64,000 bases of DNA, taken from NCBI RefSeq assembly GCF_026151205.1, contig NC_087084.1:14462235-14526234 (forward strand). The letters are read 5' to 3'. A program made the position numbers and the translations under genes. This document shows positions 11,841 through 23,922 of this stretch, piece after piece. This DNA comes from Bolinopsis microptera. Its lineage: Eukaryota > Ctenophora > Tentaculata > Lobata > Bolinopsidae. Numbering within the stretch: position 1 is the first letter of the stretch; each line of letters opens with the position of its first letter. The notes beneath the pieces are model-generated. The model was not told where the DNA came from. It was given only the letters and a program-made list of their open reading frames with translations, and ran no database searches.

Positions 11841-14032
11841 TCACTCGTACCCAATAAAACCGGGCTCCACAGACTCTGTCCTGGCAGGTAAATGTTCCCA
11901 GTGCGGGTTGCCAGGTTGGTAGTGTATGTTACCGGGGAGATGCCTGTAACTCTGGTGGTATCTGAGGGGAGGGAGTTAGAATATTAAGTATTATTAAACA
12001 TGCAACATAGTGGCACTAGAAATTAGCTGTACAATAGAAACGTATAGTTGGTACTCAAGAGTGGAGTGTCTCGTCAAACATAGCAATATAGTTAATAGTT
12101 TATGTACTATTTTTACAGTTCACTACAATGTAGATTTACTGAAGGGGTACCATAGTAAGATTCTTGATCTTTTAGCAGTTACCACTTCTCATTTAACCCT
12201 AAATCAAGTTTCCTATCATTCGGCTGAGTCGACCGACGAGATCGCATAAAGTGGGGTGTTTCCTCTAACAAACATAGCAATACTCAGTTAGATAACACTG
12301 GACTAATTACCTAATTAACCTAATTACTAATTACCTGATAGGTTAAATATTATACAATATATTATTTTATAGTGATTTACAGAACTCACCTCTCTCTATG
12401 TCCATAGAGTTCTGACCTGTCTCTACCGTACACATCAGCTGAACTCCAATTAAACTTCCGGGGAGGGATCCTGAAAATACACATGTGTAATTTTACTTGT
12501 TATACACAATTCTGCAGATTACGTTTCTCTTAGTGCACTAACTATATTGTGATTCTTGAGAATCTGTGGTTTGTAAAGGCAAGAAGTATGTTAATGTGCA
12601 ACCAAGGGTCGACCGAGTCCTCGGCCAAAAAAGTCATCCTTTAGTTCGGCCTCTGCCAAAAGTAGTCCCTCGGTCGACCTCTGTGTAAAAACTAACATTT
12701 CATCATTATATAACATTTGATACAGGATAAAACAGGTGATAATACTAACGGTGGTTTGAGATATCCCATGCTCTGAGCCCGGTACACTGCTTCCTCTAAC
12801 ACATGCTGCTTGTACCAACACACTCCTGTCACTGTCACTGGTATCACTCTGGGCAGGAACAATTGTTAGTGATTTGAGAGTTCCTGAATTTAAGGAGTCT
12901 CACGTTTAAAAAGTGATGATAAGGTATTTCAAGGTGTTATTTAGCATACAATATTGTAACTTTTAAATCCATTACATTGAACATTTTCAGCTCAGATAAA
13001 TTGGTGATAAATATGAAACTTATTTTAAATTCTGTGTCATTGATCCACTCACTGGTTAGTTTCAGGGTTGATATACTTCTTAATCCTCTCCACATCAGTG
13101 TACATGGGATACCAGTGGTCCTTGCAAATGGTACACGCGCTGCCGTTGTATTTCCGTTTTGCTGGCTGGTAGCACGAGCGACGCGGAATGTTGAACGCAA
13201 AGTTATCATGTTTAGAGTGACCTGCACAGTGGTTACAATAGCAGGGAAAAGAGGCACATTGTTCTGAATAGAAAAGCAATTAATTCATTTAACCTGTTTT
13301 AAGATATTTGAGATTTTATTAAATAGAAATTAATGGTACAGTAAAACCCCGATTTACCGAGAAGCCCTATTTGGGGGAAAGGAGATGGCCGCGGTATATC
13401 GGGGTTTGTGGTAAATCGGGCGCAGGAAATCAGGGATTTACTGTATATTGATAATTAAATATTTCAAGCAACAAACCTGGTCTCGCACGCTTGTAGCCCC
13501 ACCAAGGCATCTTCTCTGACTGAGCTTTCCTCTCAACAACCAAGTCTTTTTCTATGTCGTCAACCTGAATTATACAGTACATAGTATTACCACTGTAAAA
13601 AAACGTTATGAACCAACAATGGATACCATTACTCTTAGTAATATTTGTCTTTCACTTGGGCCAATGTAGTATTAAGGTGCATTAATTGACATAAATAATG
13701 CCATGAGTATGGAGACACACTGCAGGTTCACCAAATCAGAGGATACAAGAAAACAAACAATTCAAGAAACTGACCCGCTTGGTAAGTGTCTTTTCAACAA
13801 GAACCCCTCGAAATGAAGTCACAGTGTTTTTCTCTTTCAGCCTGTCTCCCAGAAGCTTCAGCTGTGTCTTCATCACCTCATGTTCATTCTTCAGCTTTTC
13901 TAGTTTTTCTGTTTTGCTGCCGCCCTCTTTTTCATGCCACTCTGGCGTCCTTGCTCTTCTCTGTAAAGTCACTTTGCTTCTGACTATTAGACTGCCACAA
14001 GGAGAGAGGATTGGTGTGATTAAGCGATTCAT
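11841..14032 (-). CDS. MRPS18B: Mitochondrial ribosomal protein S18 family, MRPS18B (mS40)-like, six exons
   Basis: Structural component of the mitochondrial small ribosomal subunit. Exons (minus) are 14032-13775, 13564-13477, 13263-13053, 12848-12750, 12470-12390 and 11961-11841. All introns are GT-AG, phases agree across every join, and the total is 858 nt including the stop, or 285 residues (human MRPS18B has 258). The first exon starts MNRLITPILSPCGSLIVRSK, an Arg/Ser-rich, acid-poor sequence like a mitochondrial presequence, followed by a Lys/Glu-rich helix. The S18 core follows. A CTIC zinc-type pair lies near residues 159-162, preceded by other Cys/His residues, then YTDVERIKKYI, then TGVCWYKQH near 193-201 and a helix ending AQSMGYLKPP. 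CxxC, a first helix, TGVC.KQH and a second helix ending in G-L/Y is the S18 pattern. MRPS18B is preferred over 18A or 18C because of the CxIC and TGVCxKQH spacing and the long C-terminal tail rich in W, Y and P. The gene looks intact. Intron 2 carries a MITE. Confidence 0.82.
13337..13445. mobile_element. pogo/Tigger-type MITE, about 109 bp, in an intron
   Basis: Starts TACAGTAAAACCCCGATTTA, and its right end reads, on the other strand, TACAGTAAATCCCTGATTT. The terminal inverted repeats are therefore about 20 bp and end in TA, as for TA-targeting Tc1/mariner-pogo elements. A second internal copy of the ccccgat/atcgggg pair makes it fold. It is non-autonomous and lies between exons 2 and 3 of the MRPS18B-like gene. 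Confidence 0.75.
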
Positions 14033-14040
14033 TTCCTATT

Positions 14041-14640
14041 GAGTTGCAAAGGGTTACTAGGGAAAATTGAATGCTTGTATTCAGTTGTAAATGACTTTAA
14101 TAAATTTATTCAATAAAACAATAAGTTTTCAATGAAATAATAAAAAATTGTTCAAAATGATGAATATATGATTGGTATTTTGGCTGATTTTGGTGAGACA
14201 GGGCCAGTTTCGGCACATTTTATTACGAAATTGAAACGAATTATGGCCTTTCACTTTTGTCTCCCGTCAATGAAATTGAGCTCATTATTGAATCACAACA
14301 ACATGATGTGTACTGCAAACAATATCAAGTTGAGGTGGATTAAATAGCTAGACCCCGGCTAGTGCCTCCACTCCAAAGGGGTGAGCTAAGGACATGCAGT
14401 TGATTCAAGCTCCTGAACTCTGAAGTCGGCTCAGAAGAAACATCCGGAAAATCGTCATCAAGTGCCGGTTGCATAGGTTAAGTAAAGTCAAGATTTTTAG
14501 ACTGTAAAAAGTATTCAAACAATAAATACATAATATCACAATGACCCTATTTGAAATCAAACCTTTAACAAGAATTTTGCCGCGGTTAAACCACGCACGA
14601 TCACTTTTCCCTACCATGTACTTGTACCATTAATTCTAAT
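14041..14640. other. Upstream region of the MRPS18B-like gene
   Basis: Should hold the promoter of the minus-strand gene starting at 14032. No TATA or other clear element stands out. The open frame at 14405-14617 has no family signal. Confidence 0.4.
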
Positions 14641-14649
14641 AATTAATTT

Positions 14650-14671
14650 AGTAGTAGTAGTAGTAGTAGTT
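14650..14671. repeat. (GTA)n microsatellite
   Basis: About seven copies of gta/tag. Confidence 0.85.
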
Positions 14672-14930
14672 GACGGAAGCTTCTAAGCTTTCCGTAGTGC
14701 CCCCAACCTGCTTTCAGATTTGGTGGTCATATATGTAGACCAGCTTGCCACCGGACATCCCTGGTCGGCGGGCCGCCAGTGGCACCTGTGCGTAATAATA
14801 TGCCGTACGGGTAATAGACCCCGGTTTGGCTACTCTGTTATTCAGCGTGAGTGGCCGACCCCACAACGCCGCACCACAGCTGCCCGCACACACTCGCAGA
14901 CCGCTATGTAGCGGTGCTGACGGAGCACCA

Positions 14931-15010
14931 GTGGCGTAACAAAGGGCCCTGCTGACCCCGCTGTGCAGGGGGGCGCCGTCTTAGGGGGGCGCCAAATCCT
15001 CGTTTGAATT
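14931..15010. mobile_element. Possible hAT transposon end
   Basis: The string cagtggcgtaacaaagggcc followed by a gggggcgcc-rich patch resembles the terminal repeat seen on many animal hAT elements (CAGTGGCGTA...). I could not find the opposite end or an 8-bp target duplication, so this is at best a fragment. Confidence 0.3.
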
Positions 15011-15360
15011 TGGGACAATTTCGAAAACTTAACTAAAGTACTAGCATAACTTTGCGAAGGAGGAATTTCACTGTAATTAATTAACACATGGCCAGCGTCG
15101 CGCGTAGCATAACAGACGCTTCCTATACACATAATTATAGGGGAGTGGTCTATATTGCGAAGGAGCAGACTTTTGTCATCAACGCAGGTCCGTAGGGCCA
15201 CCTCATATATCCAAACCCGATTACTTATTCCCTAGACGATCTTTTTGCCTACGGCAACAGTAGGGGAAAAAATTCAGTATATTCCCCATCTAATATATTG
15301 GTGTTAATAACTTGAATAGCTTGAAAACCTCACATAAGTCGTTTTATGAGCAAATCTTTG

Positions 15361-15447
15361 CTGATTGGGTACCTAACAGAGCTGCTTATTAGTTAGCATG
15401 CAGCTGATTGGGTACCTAACAGAGCTGCTTATTAGTTAGCATGCAGC
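15361..15447. repeat. 43-bp direct duplication
   Basis: Two adjacent near-identical copies of a 43-bp unit starting ctgattgggtacctaacaga. Confidence 0.9.
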
Positions 15448-16910
15448 TGAGCGTCGATCACTTAATCAATTGATGAGGTGATCAGCTGATCCCACGGCAT
15501 AAATGTCAGTTCTGTTCTAAATTCTGGACAACATCCACTAATTTTAAACGGTGAAATATGCTCAGCATCAGCTTTATAGTATATAAGCTCTTTAAGCGAT
15601 AATATATAAGCTCTTTAAATAATACAACCATTGCTTATTCTAGCAGTCAAATGAACAAGTTCCTGACGATTTTTGTTTTGATTTTGAAGCATCATAGTAT
15701 GGTATTTGAAAAAGTTTAAAATTGTTAAGTTCAAAGTAGAATATGGGGCAAATTATAAACAAAAGTCTATTTTATTTTCTCAGACTCACTGTTGATGTAA
15801 AATCCGGATTGGAGTATTATTTATGAGTCGCATTGTTGTAATGTATTCTGGATAAAATTATCTTTATCCCGGTTGTTGCGACAAGTAAAAATGCTCTTAT
15901 TAGGGAAAGGAGATTACTCGACGTTTCAATGTAACTACATCGTATTCATGATCTCAAATTATTTGTTATACAGTAGTGTTGAAAGTATTTACTTTTCACA
16001 ACATCCGGGATAAAGATAATTTTAACCAGAATACACTCACTGTTGACTTAACAAATACATTTTTTTTCAAACAATATACACATAATATAGCAATGACCCT
16101 ATATAAAAATTCTTTAAAAATGGTACCCTTTGTAACAATATATAACAAATTCACATCACAACAAAAAGCAGTTTAGGCCCCTATCCAACAAGCACTCCAT
16201 GACCTTTTAGGGTTTAGGAGTGTTGATCAGGTTAAGGTCCAAATCACTTATTGCCGTAGGTGGAAGAGTTCTGGTACCTCTGTACCCCCTGATAGAGTCT
16301 ATTTAATGCCATTTTGGTACACCCTATGGAATACTCAATTTCATCATGGACCATGTATATGTGTGTTTATATTTGCTTGTTTAAAGGGCTGTTTATTTTA
16401 GGCTGTAACCTTATTAGTTCAATGGAATAAACCTAGCATGCTTTGGTTGCAGCATCGCAACGATGTAATTGCTATGATCACTTTACTGGTCAACTGGTGT
16501 TTCGGTGTCCCTAATTTTGTTTACACTCGGTCACTTGTCAAGGCATGTAAGGTCATTCGGCGAGATTTTCTTTGAAATAAAATGATGTATTTATATAACA
16601 ATTTGAAAGTTTATTGATTTAAAAAAATTTCAGTTGGTAGCAATGGACCATTTTTGTAGGTTTATAACTTTGTCATTTGTATCACGTCGTGACACCACTG
16701 TCGTTCATTATACCAAGACGCGCGCCGAGTTGGACTCGTCGACGGTCTTGAAACAAATATTTTACGATTCCCACCTGTTGAGACCATTTCTGTTACCCAT
16801 GCGCGCGCCACGGGCCAAGGGCTCTGGATAGAGCAATTACCCGTGTATTTGGTATTGTGCTGATCTGGTAATTGCAACACTTGAATTGACTGTGCTCCGC
16901 GCCAATTGCT
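15448..16910. other. Gene-free stretch with an inverted repeat
   Basis: An inverted repeat of about 36 bp, with arms at about 15842-15878 and 15998-16034 (core aaaattatctttatcccgg), encloses about 120 bp and looks like a MITE remnant. The GC-rich patch at about 16715-16845 contains gcgcgcgcc and ends agggctctggatagagcaa, a motif shared with a short MITE family found at 17490-17568 and about 56280-56355. No protein-coding gene is recognised. Confidence 0.5.
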
Positions 16911-16912
16911 TA

Positions 16913-17000
16913 CCTGAGGACATCAGGCTATCATGTTTATAAACATTGCATATGAACAGAGATTCGGCGGAATGACAGGCAGAGCGCGGCCTAGTAAGAT
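16913..17000 (+). repeat. Dispersed repeat fragment shared with 27375-27460
   Basis: Starts acctgagga and continues through a diverged middle to ggcggaatgacaggc, then gagcgcggcc. The same order of motifs occurs at about 27375-27460, inside an intron insertion of the first PRDM9-like gene. This is an unnamed dispersed repeat family. Confidence 0.65.
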
Positions 17001-17224
17001 TCAACAAGAAGCTCGAAAACTAGAACGCCGCGGCGGGAACCGAGCGATCGAGAGAATTGCAAGCTATGTATATAATATTAGTAGGTATTACGCTATAAAG
17101 TTACTATTTCATTTGTAGCGCAATGCGTTACTGGTTACTTGTTACTGTGCCGCGCGCCGCTCTCTCAATGAGGCTTCTCGCATGCAGCTAAATTGGCAAA
17201 ATGCGCTCCTGTGCCAGTGTGCCT

Positions 17225-17906
17225 AGGGGGTGCACGATAAAAATAAACTTGCTCGGATTTTTAAAATTTTTGTACCACTGTTTTCTAGAGACTGTGAGAA
17301 TTTTCACAATACCAAATTTGTCATACCTTTTTGGAAAGATCAGTGAGTTTCGCCTAGGTGCCATATTTGATGGTGCGCGGCTTTTGGAGCAAAAGTAGCT
17401 GTAAAAGTCGCGTAATTTGACCAAATTCGTCCAAATTTGACCATTTTTGTCGAATTATTCAGATTTATATTCAGTTCCTTAAATGAGATTTGCTCTAACC
17501 AGAGCCCTCTCGCTTGCAGTAGCGCAACAAGCGCGTCACGCAGTACGCGTAGGCACATGGCTATGTGAAAATGAGATCATTCTGAAAATTGGCGACGAAC
17601 TTTCAAAAGGGCTTTCACAACTGTCCGAAAAATTTGGTGGATATCGGAGTTGATATAGAGATCAAAATGGGGCAAAATACGCTGCTTTTAGCTGTAACAT
17701 AATGTTTGATGGTTGGATATGCTTTAAATTTTTCGGACACTTTCCTTGTCAGTCTATGAGTAAGCTTACCAATTTTTGTTGCAATTGGAGGTCGAGAAGG
17801 ATACTCAATATCTATTTATTTGAAGAAAATTGTGCTGGCCGAAATTAGCGCTAAAAAACCATCATACAGTCGGCACGCGCGGCTCACTGTCGATGGCGCA
17901 CTACCT
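17225..17906 (+). mobile_element. Mutator-like MITE, copy 1 (682 bp) with 9-bp target duplication
   Basis: Flanked by a perfect 9-bp direct repeat, agtgtgcct, at 17216-17224 and 17907-17915. The termini are AGGGGGTGCAC at the left and, read inward from the right, AGGTAGTGCGC, giving a short imperfect terminal inverted repeat. It is homologous over its whole length to 57733-58326. The 9-bp duplication points to Mutator-like elements. It has no coding capacity. It contains a 79-bp nested insertion absent from the other copy. Confidence 0.85.
17490..17568 (+). mobile_element. 79-bp MITE nested in the Mutator-like MITE
   Basis: Flanked by 9-bp direct repeats aaatgagat at 17481-17489 and 17569-17577. 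The empty site (a single aaatgagat) is present in the other copy of the host element near 57990. It begins ttgctctaaccagagccct and is related to GC-rich pieces ending or starting with that string near 16815-16837 and 56282-56355. Confidence 0.75.
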
Positions 17907-18063
17907 AGTGTGCCTCGCCGAGCTGCGATGAATTGACATCGTCAATTAACTATTTCATTTTCACATATTTTTTCTATTGAAATTGTAAAAAGCGGTTCAC
18001 GTTTGCATGCATTCCATCCCAAAAAACCTTACCATCTGTCGGGCTCGCTAGAGGTGATCGATA

Positions 18064-18152
18064 TTCAACAGCGCGTTTGTCCTCGCGCGTTACATAAAGT
18101 TCACCTTGCGCACTTTGTATTTAGCCTAGTACTAATAGTTATGACAACCACT
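18064..18152 (+). repeat. Dispersed repeat fragment shared with 55487-55573
   Basis: About 88 bp, with only a few differences from 55487-55573, starting ttcaacagcgcgtt and ending agttatgacaaccac. No termini are recognised. Confidence 0.8.
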
Positions 18153-18199
18153 ATCATATTTTACCTCTAAGTTATTATATTCATAGACATGTCTGAGTG

Positions 18200-21100
18200 G
18201 TTATGTTTTGTTGTTTCACACTCACTCATTCCCTTAGCATGTAAATACAACAAGGATGTAAATATAGAGGATTCAGGTGAACGGAACGAGAGCTAACCCT
18301 GAAGGGCAGGTAGTGTAATGTTTAGCTTATTTTGGTTTCTATGTAGTAGTTTCAGTTTCTTTGTAGTAGTTCCTTTAGTCCTAGGTTTGTAGTTTTGGTG
18401 TTACTACTTTCTAACATACTTTCTTATATTTACAGGGTTGTTTTTAGTTCTAGTGAGTGTCTGCTGCTGTAAGAGTGAAAGCCAGACAAGTCAAGTTCCA
18501 GTGTGTGTGTGTGTCACGGGGACCACACAGAAGAACCTAAAGAGAAGATCTAGTGTTTGTGAGTAAGGGAATATCACAACACGTTCACATCACTTCTGGG
18601 GAAGTGATAGAAGAATTAGTTTCTAAGAAGTTAGAAGAAGTTAGAAGAAGTAGTTTATAAGAAGTTTGAACTGTTATTAAGAAGGATTTACAGTTTTGGG
18701 AAGATTTGTTTGTAATCACATTACCACACCACTCACGAGGTTAAGTGAGTGAGAGTTGTGTTTGAGGTCTGTTGAGTAACGTGCAGTGATAGTGAGTGCA
18801 GCGTTAGTGTGCTAACCCATTACCAATTTGTTAACAATTCATTTACTAACCCATTTAACCAATTGTTACCAAATTTAGTTACTAACCCAAATTACAACTT
18901 GTTTTACTTTGTCTCCCGTGATTGATCAGAACATACAATTTAACAGTGGTAGCAGGAAGGAACGATTAGATCAATCATGGGGGAAGACAAAGTCCCTAGG
19001 TTAACAGATACAACGTGTTATGGGGATTGGAAGAGAAGGGTTACTGTATGGGAAGTCTCAACGAGCACAACTAAGAACAAGAGAGCAGCTACCCTTATAA
19101 CGTGTATGAGCGGTAGACCAGAGCAGGCTGCTATCCAACTCAAAATCGACGATTTGAAAGGAGAAGATGGAGTAAAGAAACTGATAGCAGAAATGGACAA
19201 ACTGTTCCTACCAGACAATACCCAGCAAGTGTTTAACGCTTTGGATGCTTTTTTGGAGTATAAAAGACCAGCTGATCTATCTATGGAAGATTACTGCAGG
19301 GAGTTTCACTACAAGAAGAAAATAGCAGAACAGATGAGCGACAAGACAGACATGTTTGATGATGGTGTCCTTGGCTATTTCCTACTCAAGAACAGTGGTC
19401 TTGAACAGAACAGTATGACCTTAATTAGAGCTACAGTGACGAAGCTCGAGCTCAGTTTGGTGGAAGGAGCTTTGAAGAGAACGTTTGGAACAGGACTATC
19501 AGGTACGCTGATGGGTTCTTCGGGACTGGGAACATCAGCTATGTCGATTAAACAAGAAGTGATGTACAATCGACACTCTTCAAGCGAGACTGATCAGTCA
19601 GGGGACTGTTCCTCAAGAAATCAAGCATCTACATCGCTCACTAGTTCAGATGAGGCAGAGAACGAGACCTTCTACAACAAAGACTCAAAATCGTATGGAA
19701 ACAGAGGATCATACCATGGTTATAAGGCAGGAAACAGTTTTAGCTCAAGAGGTAACTACAGAGGTAACTACAGCGGTGATTACAGCGGCAGGGGTAACTA
19801 CCAAGGGAACTACAGCAACAGAGGAGGCAGATACGGCAGCAGAGGGGGTTCCAGCTTCAGGGGAAGAGGAAAGTACAGTATCCAGAACAACCAGCAGAAC
19901 AACAGGAAGGATCAGAACTTTGTTTGTTTCTACTGCGGGGGTGAAGGACATAAAATTGCAGACTGTCCCAAGAGACTAGCGGAGAAGTCTACGCAATACT
20001 TCCAGTCCTTTGCTAACGTCCAAAACAGTGAGACTTTCTTGTGCCATAAGACCTACAACGGTGCCTTGTTGGATTCAGGCGCTAGTGCTACAGTTTGTGG
20101 GGAACAGTGGATGACGAAATTTGAGTATTCACTGACGACTAGGGAGAAGAAACTGGTGCAAGAAGAGCCGTGTCATCAAGTGTTCAGATTTGGTGACAGT
20201 GACCCCATCATATGTACGACGAGGAAGAACATACCCATAACCATCTGTGGGAATGATATCATGCTATGGACATACGTTGTGGAGAGTGACGTACCCTTAC
20301 TCTTGTCCAGAACAACTATGTCAAAGATGGGCTGTCAGATAGATTTCCAGAGGAGCGAAATCAAGGTATTTGGACGGACAAAGAAGCTTGTTATAACAGA
20401 TTCTGGTCACATGATTATCCCCTTCGAAGCCAGAAAAGTGATCAAGTGTGATGAACCAGAACCAAGCCCAAAGACTAAGCCAGCTTCAACTGATCAAGCA
20501 TCATACATTGTAGATTTGGAGAATAGTAAAAAGACGGCAGAACATCTACACAAGTATTTTGCCCACGGATCTGCTAACAAGATCAAAGAAGTTGTGTTAG
20601 AGTCAAGCTTGGAGAAGAAGAGCGAAGTGTGCAAAGAGCTTGATCTGATAGAAAAATCTTGTGATCAATGCCTGAGACACAAGAGTAAGAAGATACCGCA
20701 TAGAAAAGTTGCTCTACCTGCAGGGAAACCTTTCAACGAAAGAGTTGCGATGGATCTAAAGATGCTTGAGTCTGGGGATACTATTTTGCACATGATCGAT
20801 TGTGTAACCCGATATGCAATGGCGATCAGCGTAAAGAGCAAATCAGCTAATGAAATACTGGAGAAAATATTCAGAGTCTGGATCTCAGTATTTGGAAGAC
20901 CTGGTCAGTTCTTAACTGACAACGGAGGAGAGTTTGTCAATCAAGAGTTTAACGAAATGTGCCAACTACTTGACATCGTTATCTCCACTAGTCCTGCAGA
21001 ATCACCTTTCTGTAACGGTATGGTTGAGCGCCATAATGGCATCCTGGGAAAGATGATAGACTCAACTATGGGAGACACAGGATGTAGCTTGGAAACTGCG

Positions 21101-23176
21101 ATTTCCTGGTCTGTAAATGCCAAGAACACACTGACTAACGTGCAAGGATTCTCCCCAAGTCAGCTAGTGTTCGGCTACAATCCTAGCAACAGCAGCTTAC
21201 TTGATGAAAGACTGAAGCTATCAGTCCTTAAGACTGAAACTACAAGCAAGTTGGTAGCTAATATGATAAACGCCAGGGATACAGCAAGAAAGAAGTTTGT
21301 ACAACTTGAGAACACCAGCACCATCAAGAAAGCTCTTACTGAACGTGTGTATGCAGGGAGGAATAAACAGTATAAGAATGGAGATAATGTTTATTTCAAA
21401 CGTGAGAAAAGCAAGTCATGGCAAGGACCTGCTGTGGTAGTTGGACAGATTGACAACATAATTGTTATCAAGCATGGGGGACTGCTGTATCGTGTCCATC
21501 CTTGCAAGATAATAGAGAAGCACGAGGCTGACAGTCAGATTAATGGGGATGCAGAAGAAGGAAAATCTGATCAGTTGGAGGAGCCTGACACAGCAGCTGT
21601 CAAACGAATGCTATCAACACTGGATAGTGATGCAGATCCAGATTCTGATAGCAACTACGACATCCTTGAACCCAGTGACTTGGTTCAAGAGCTGGAAGAA
21701 GACGAGATTCAAAGACCCTCGGAAGAACAGAGTCAGGTGGGAGTTGGAGGACAAAAACCCTCTGAAAAGCAGAATCAGACGGGAGTTGGAGTTCCCAGAA
21801 TGAGCCAGAACGCTGCTAAGCCTAATACAGGAAGTACACCTTCGCAATCCAGCGGATGGAAGCCTGTGCCAACTTCTAATGGAAAGTTGAAACTGAAGAA
21901 AGATGACGTGATACGGTACAAGAATAGTAATGAAGAAGAATGGAAAAATGGTATCATCATCGGCAGAGCTGGTAAGGCTACTGGGAAGATGAAGAACGAG
22001 TTTAACATCTTGACAGAAGATATAGAAGACCCAGAACCCATACTGCTTGATAAAGTTGAGGTTGAGGTACAAGGTACCTACCACCTTGTAACGGATGTTG
22101 AAAAGGACGACCCAGCTCTCATCAAGGCTAAAGAGGAGGAGATCAAGAGATTTCAAGAATTCGACGTGTTTGTTGAAGTTAAAGACCATGGACAAACCAG
22201 TGTAACGTCTAGGTGGGTCATAACTTCAAAAGGAGATGGAAAGTACAAGGCAAGACTAGTTGCCAGAGGATTCCAAGAAGAACTTAACGGACAGTCCGAT
22301 GCTCCGACTGTGAATAAAATTAGTAAGAGGCTCATGTTCACAGTTGCTGCATGCCGAAAATGGGAAGTAAAGAGTTTAGATGTAACAAGTGCTTTTCTCC
22401 AAGCAGATGAACTCGACAGGGAGATTTTTGTCAAACCACCAACTGACATAAGGAGAAAAGGCATTGTTTGGAAGCTAAAGAAACCACTTTACGGTTTGGG
22501 TGATAGTGCTAGAAGATGGTATCTAACTTTAAGAGATAGACTCATAGAGGCTGGATGTGTTATCTCAGTTCTAGATCAGTCAGTATTCAGGTACTATGAT
22601 GAGAGGAATAGTTTGTGTGGTATCATAGTAACCCACGTTGATGATCTATTGTATGCTGGGAACACCAAGTTCCAGAGAGAGATTATGAGAAAAGTACTGT
22701 CATACTTCAAGATATCAAGAATGAACGGAAAAGATTTCACATACCTTGGATGGTCAATAACTCAAGAAGATGGTTACATATCCGTGAATCAGCGAGAATA
22801 CTGCAAGTCCATTGAGCCTGTAACTGTCAACTCAAAATCACCTAAAGACAGTGAGCGTTTCTTGAATGATTCAGAGAAGACCAAGTATCAAGAAACATTG
22901 GGGAAGTTGTTATGGCTAAGTAGTCAAACCAGACCTGACCTCAGCTATGACACGATGGAACTGTCGACCTACACAAGTTCAGCTAAAGTCAAACACCTCA
23001 GTATTCTTAACAAGGTCGTTAAGAAAGTTAACTATGGACCCCAAGAGATCAAATATACCGAAATGGATATTGATCAAGGTGAACTGCAAGTAATATTCTA
23101 CTCAGATGCCAGTTTGGGTAACCTGCCCAACAAGATAGACAGTGGGAGAGGCTATCTAGTCTTTATAGCTACTTAG
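18200..23176 (+). mobile_element. Ty1/copia LTR retrotransposon fossil 1 (incomplete)
   Basis: Parts are in copia order. A presumed 5' LTR lies somewhere between about 18200 and 18945 with its left edge unresolved. A primer-binding site, tggtagcag, at 18947-18955 matches the 3' end of animal initiator Met tRNA. A long gag-pol frame then starts at 18977. In that frame I see a gag domain, an RGG/GNYSG-rich stretch, a CCHC knuckle (CFYCGGEGHKIADC, near residue 316), a protease DSGA motif near residue 367, a pre-integrase zinc region (H..H..C..C, about 524-570), an integrase core with the D, DNGGEF and VERHN blocks (about 590-690), and a reverse transcriptase with the VDDLL box near 1220. The start of an RNase H region is seen, but no 3' LTR is recognisable, so the copy is incomplete. 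The long frame argues for a fairly young insertion. Confidence 0.9.
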
Positions 23177-23922
23177 TCCACATACCTTGCAAACTTACAG
23201 CACGGTATTTGTAATGGTCTAAGTTCCTAATACGCGCCAAAGATGGTCCCACTAGTCAATCGTAGGAGGAGAGAAAGCTTAACAACAAATTAGGTGGCTG
23301 CATTTTGTTTTGATTTTATTAGGTCTTAGTATTTATCCCCATTTATCCCCATTGTTTTAAAGTTTTAAGAGAACTCTCCTTAAATTATTTTAATGCAGTC
23401 ACTCAGATAAGTTTATACCAGGACACTTCAACAAAGACACATACTCTGCCCACAATAAGGGGCCATAATTGTTTCAATTATGTAACTGTATAGAATTATT
23501 ATTATTATTGCTTTAGAATTTTTATTTAAATTTTGAATTGCGCTGATAAAAATGTATGATTGAGACGAATCTTCGAGTAGTTCACTACTATATAGTAAAA
23601 AAGCTTATTTTAAATTTCGTTAGCATATCCAATATTCATGAGTTTATTATCGGATGTTTAAGTTTAACTATGTTTATTATGATATTATTATTCATTGTAA
23701 TATGGCAATAAAATTTAAATTTTGTTTTACTTAAAATTTTGTTTTACTTATCACCCTGTGTTGTTCCTTCCTCAGATTTATTAACGATTTAAATTTAAGT
23801 CAAAATTTAAATATAAGTTATATGTATATCTGTTTTGTAAATTATGAACTCTAAGTTGAGTTATAAAATCATGAACTAACTGTTCCTTCCAACTAAAACT
23901 AGTTTGTAATATTTAGAACATA
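23177..23922. other. Spacer between copia fossil and first PRDM9-like gene
   Basis: AT-rich. A purine stretch (taggaggagagaaag) lies at about 23262-23276. The last 150 bases before the ATG at 23923 resemble the sequence before the second PRDM9-like gene (28880-29017), so promoter or leader sequence was duplicated together with the gene. Confidence 0.5.

Noticed and set aside
12010-12249. 79-codon plus-strand frame
   Set aside because: It lies in an intron of the MRPS18B-like gene, has no family signal and no conservation evidence.
19018-19979. Extra frames overlapping the copia gag (both strands)
   Set aside because: Shadows of the long plus-strand frame. They are low-complexity (TTEVTT, SSVAVV) and without domains.
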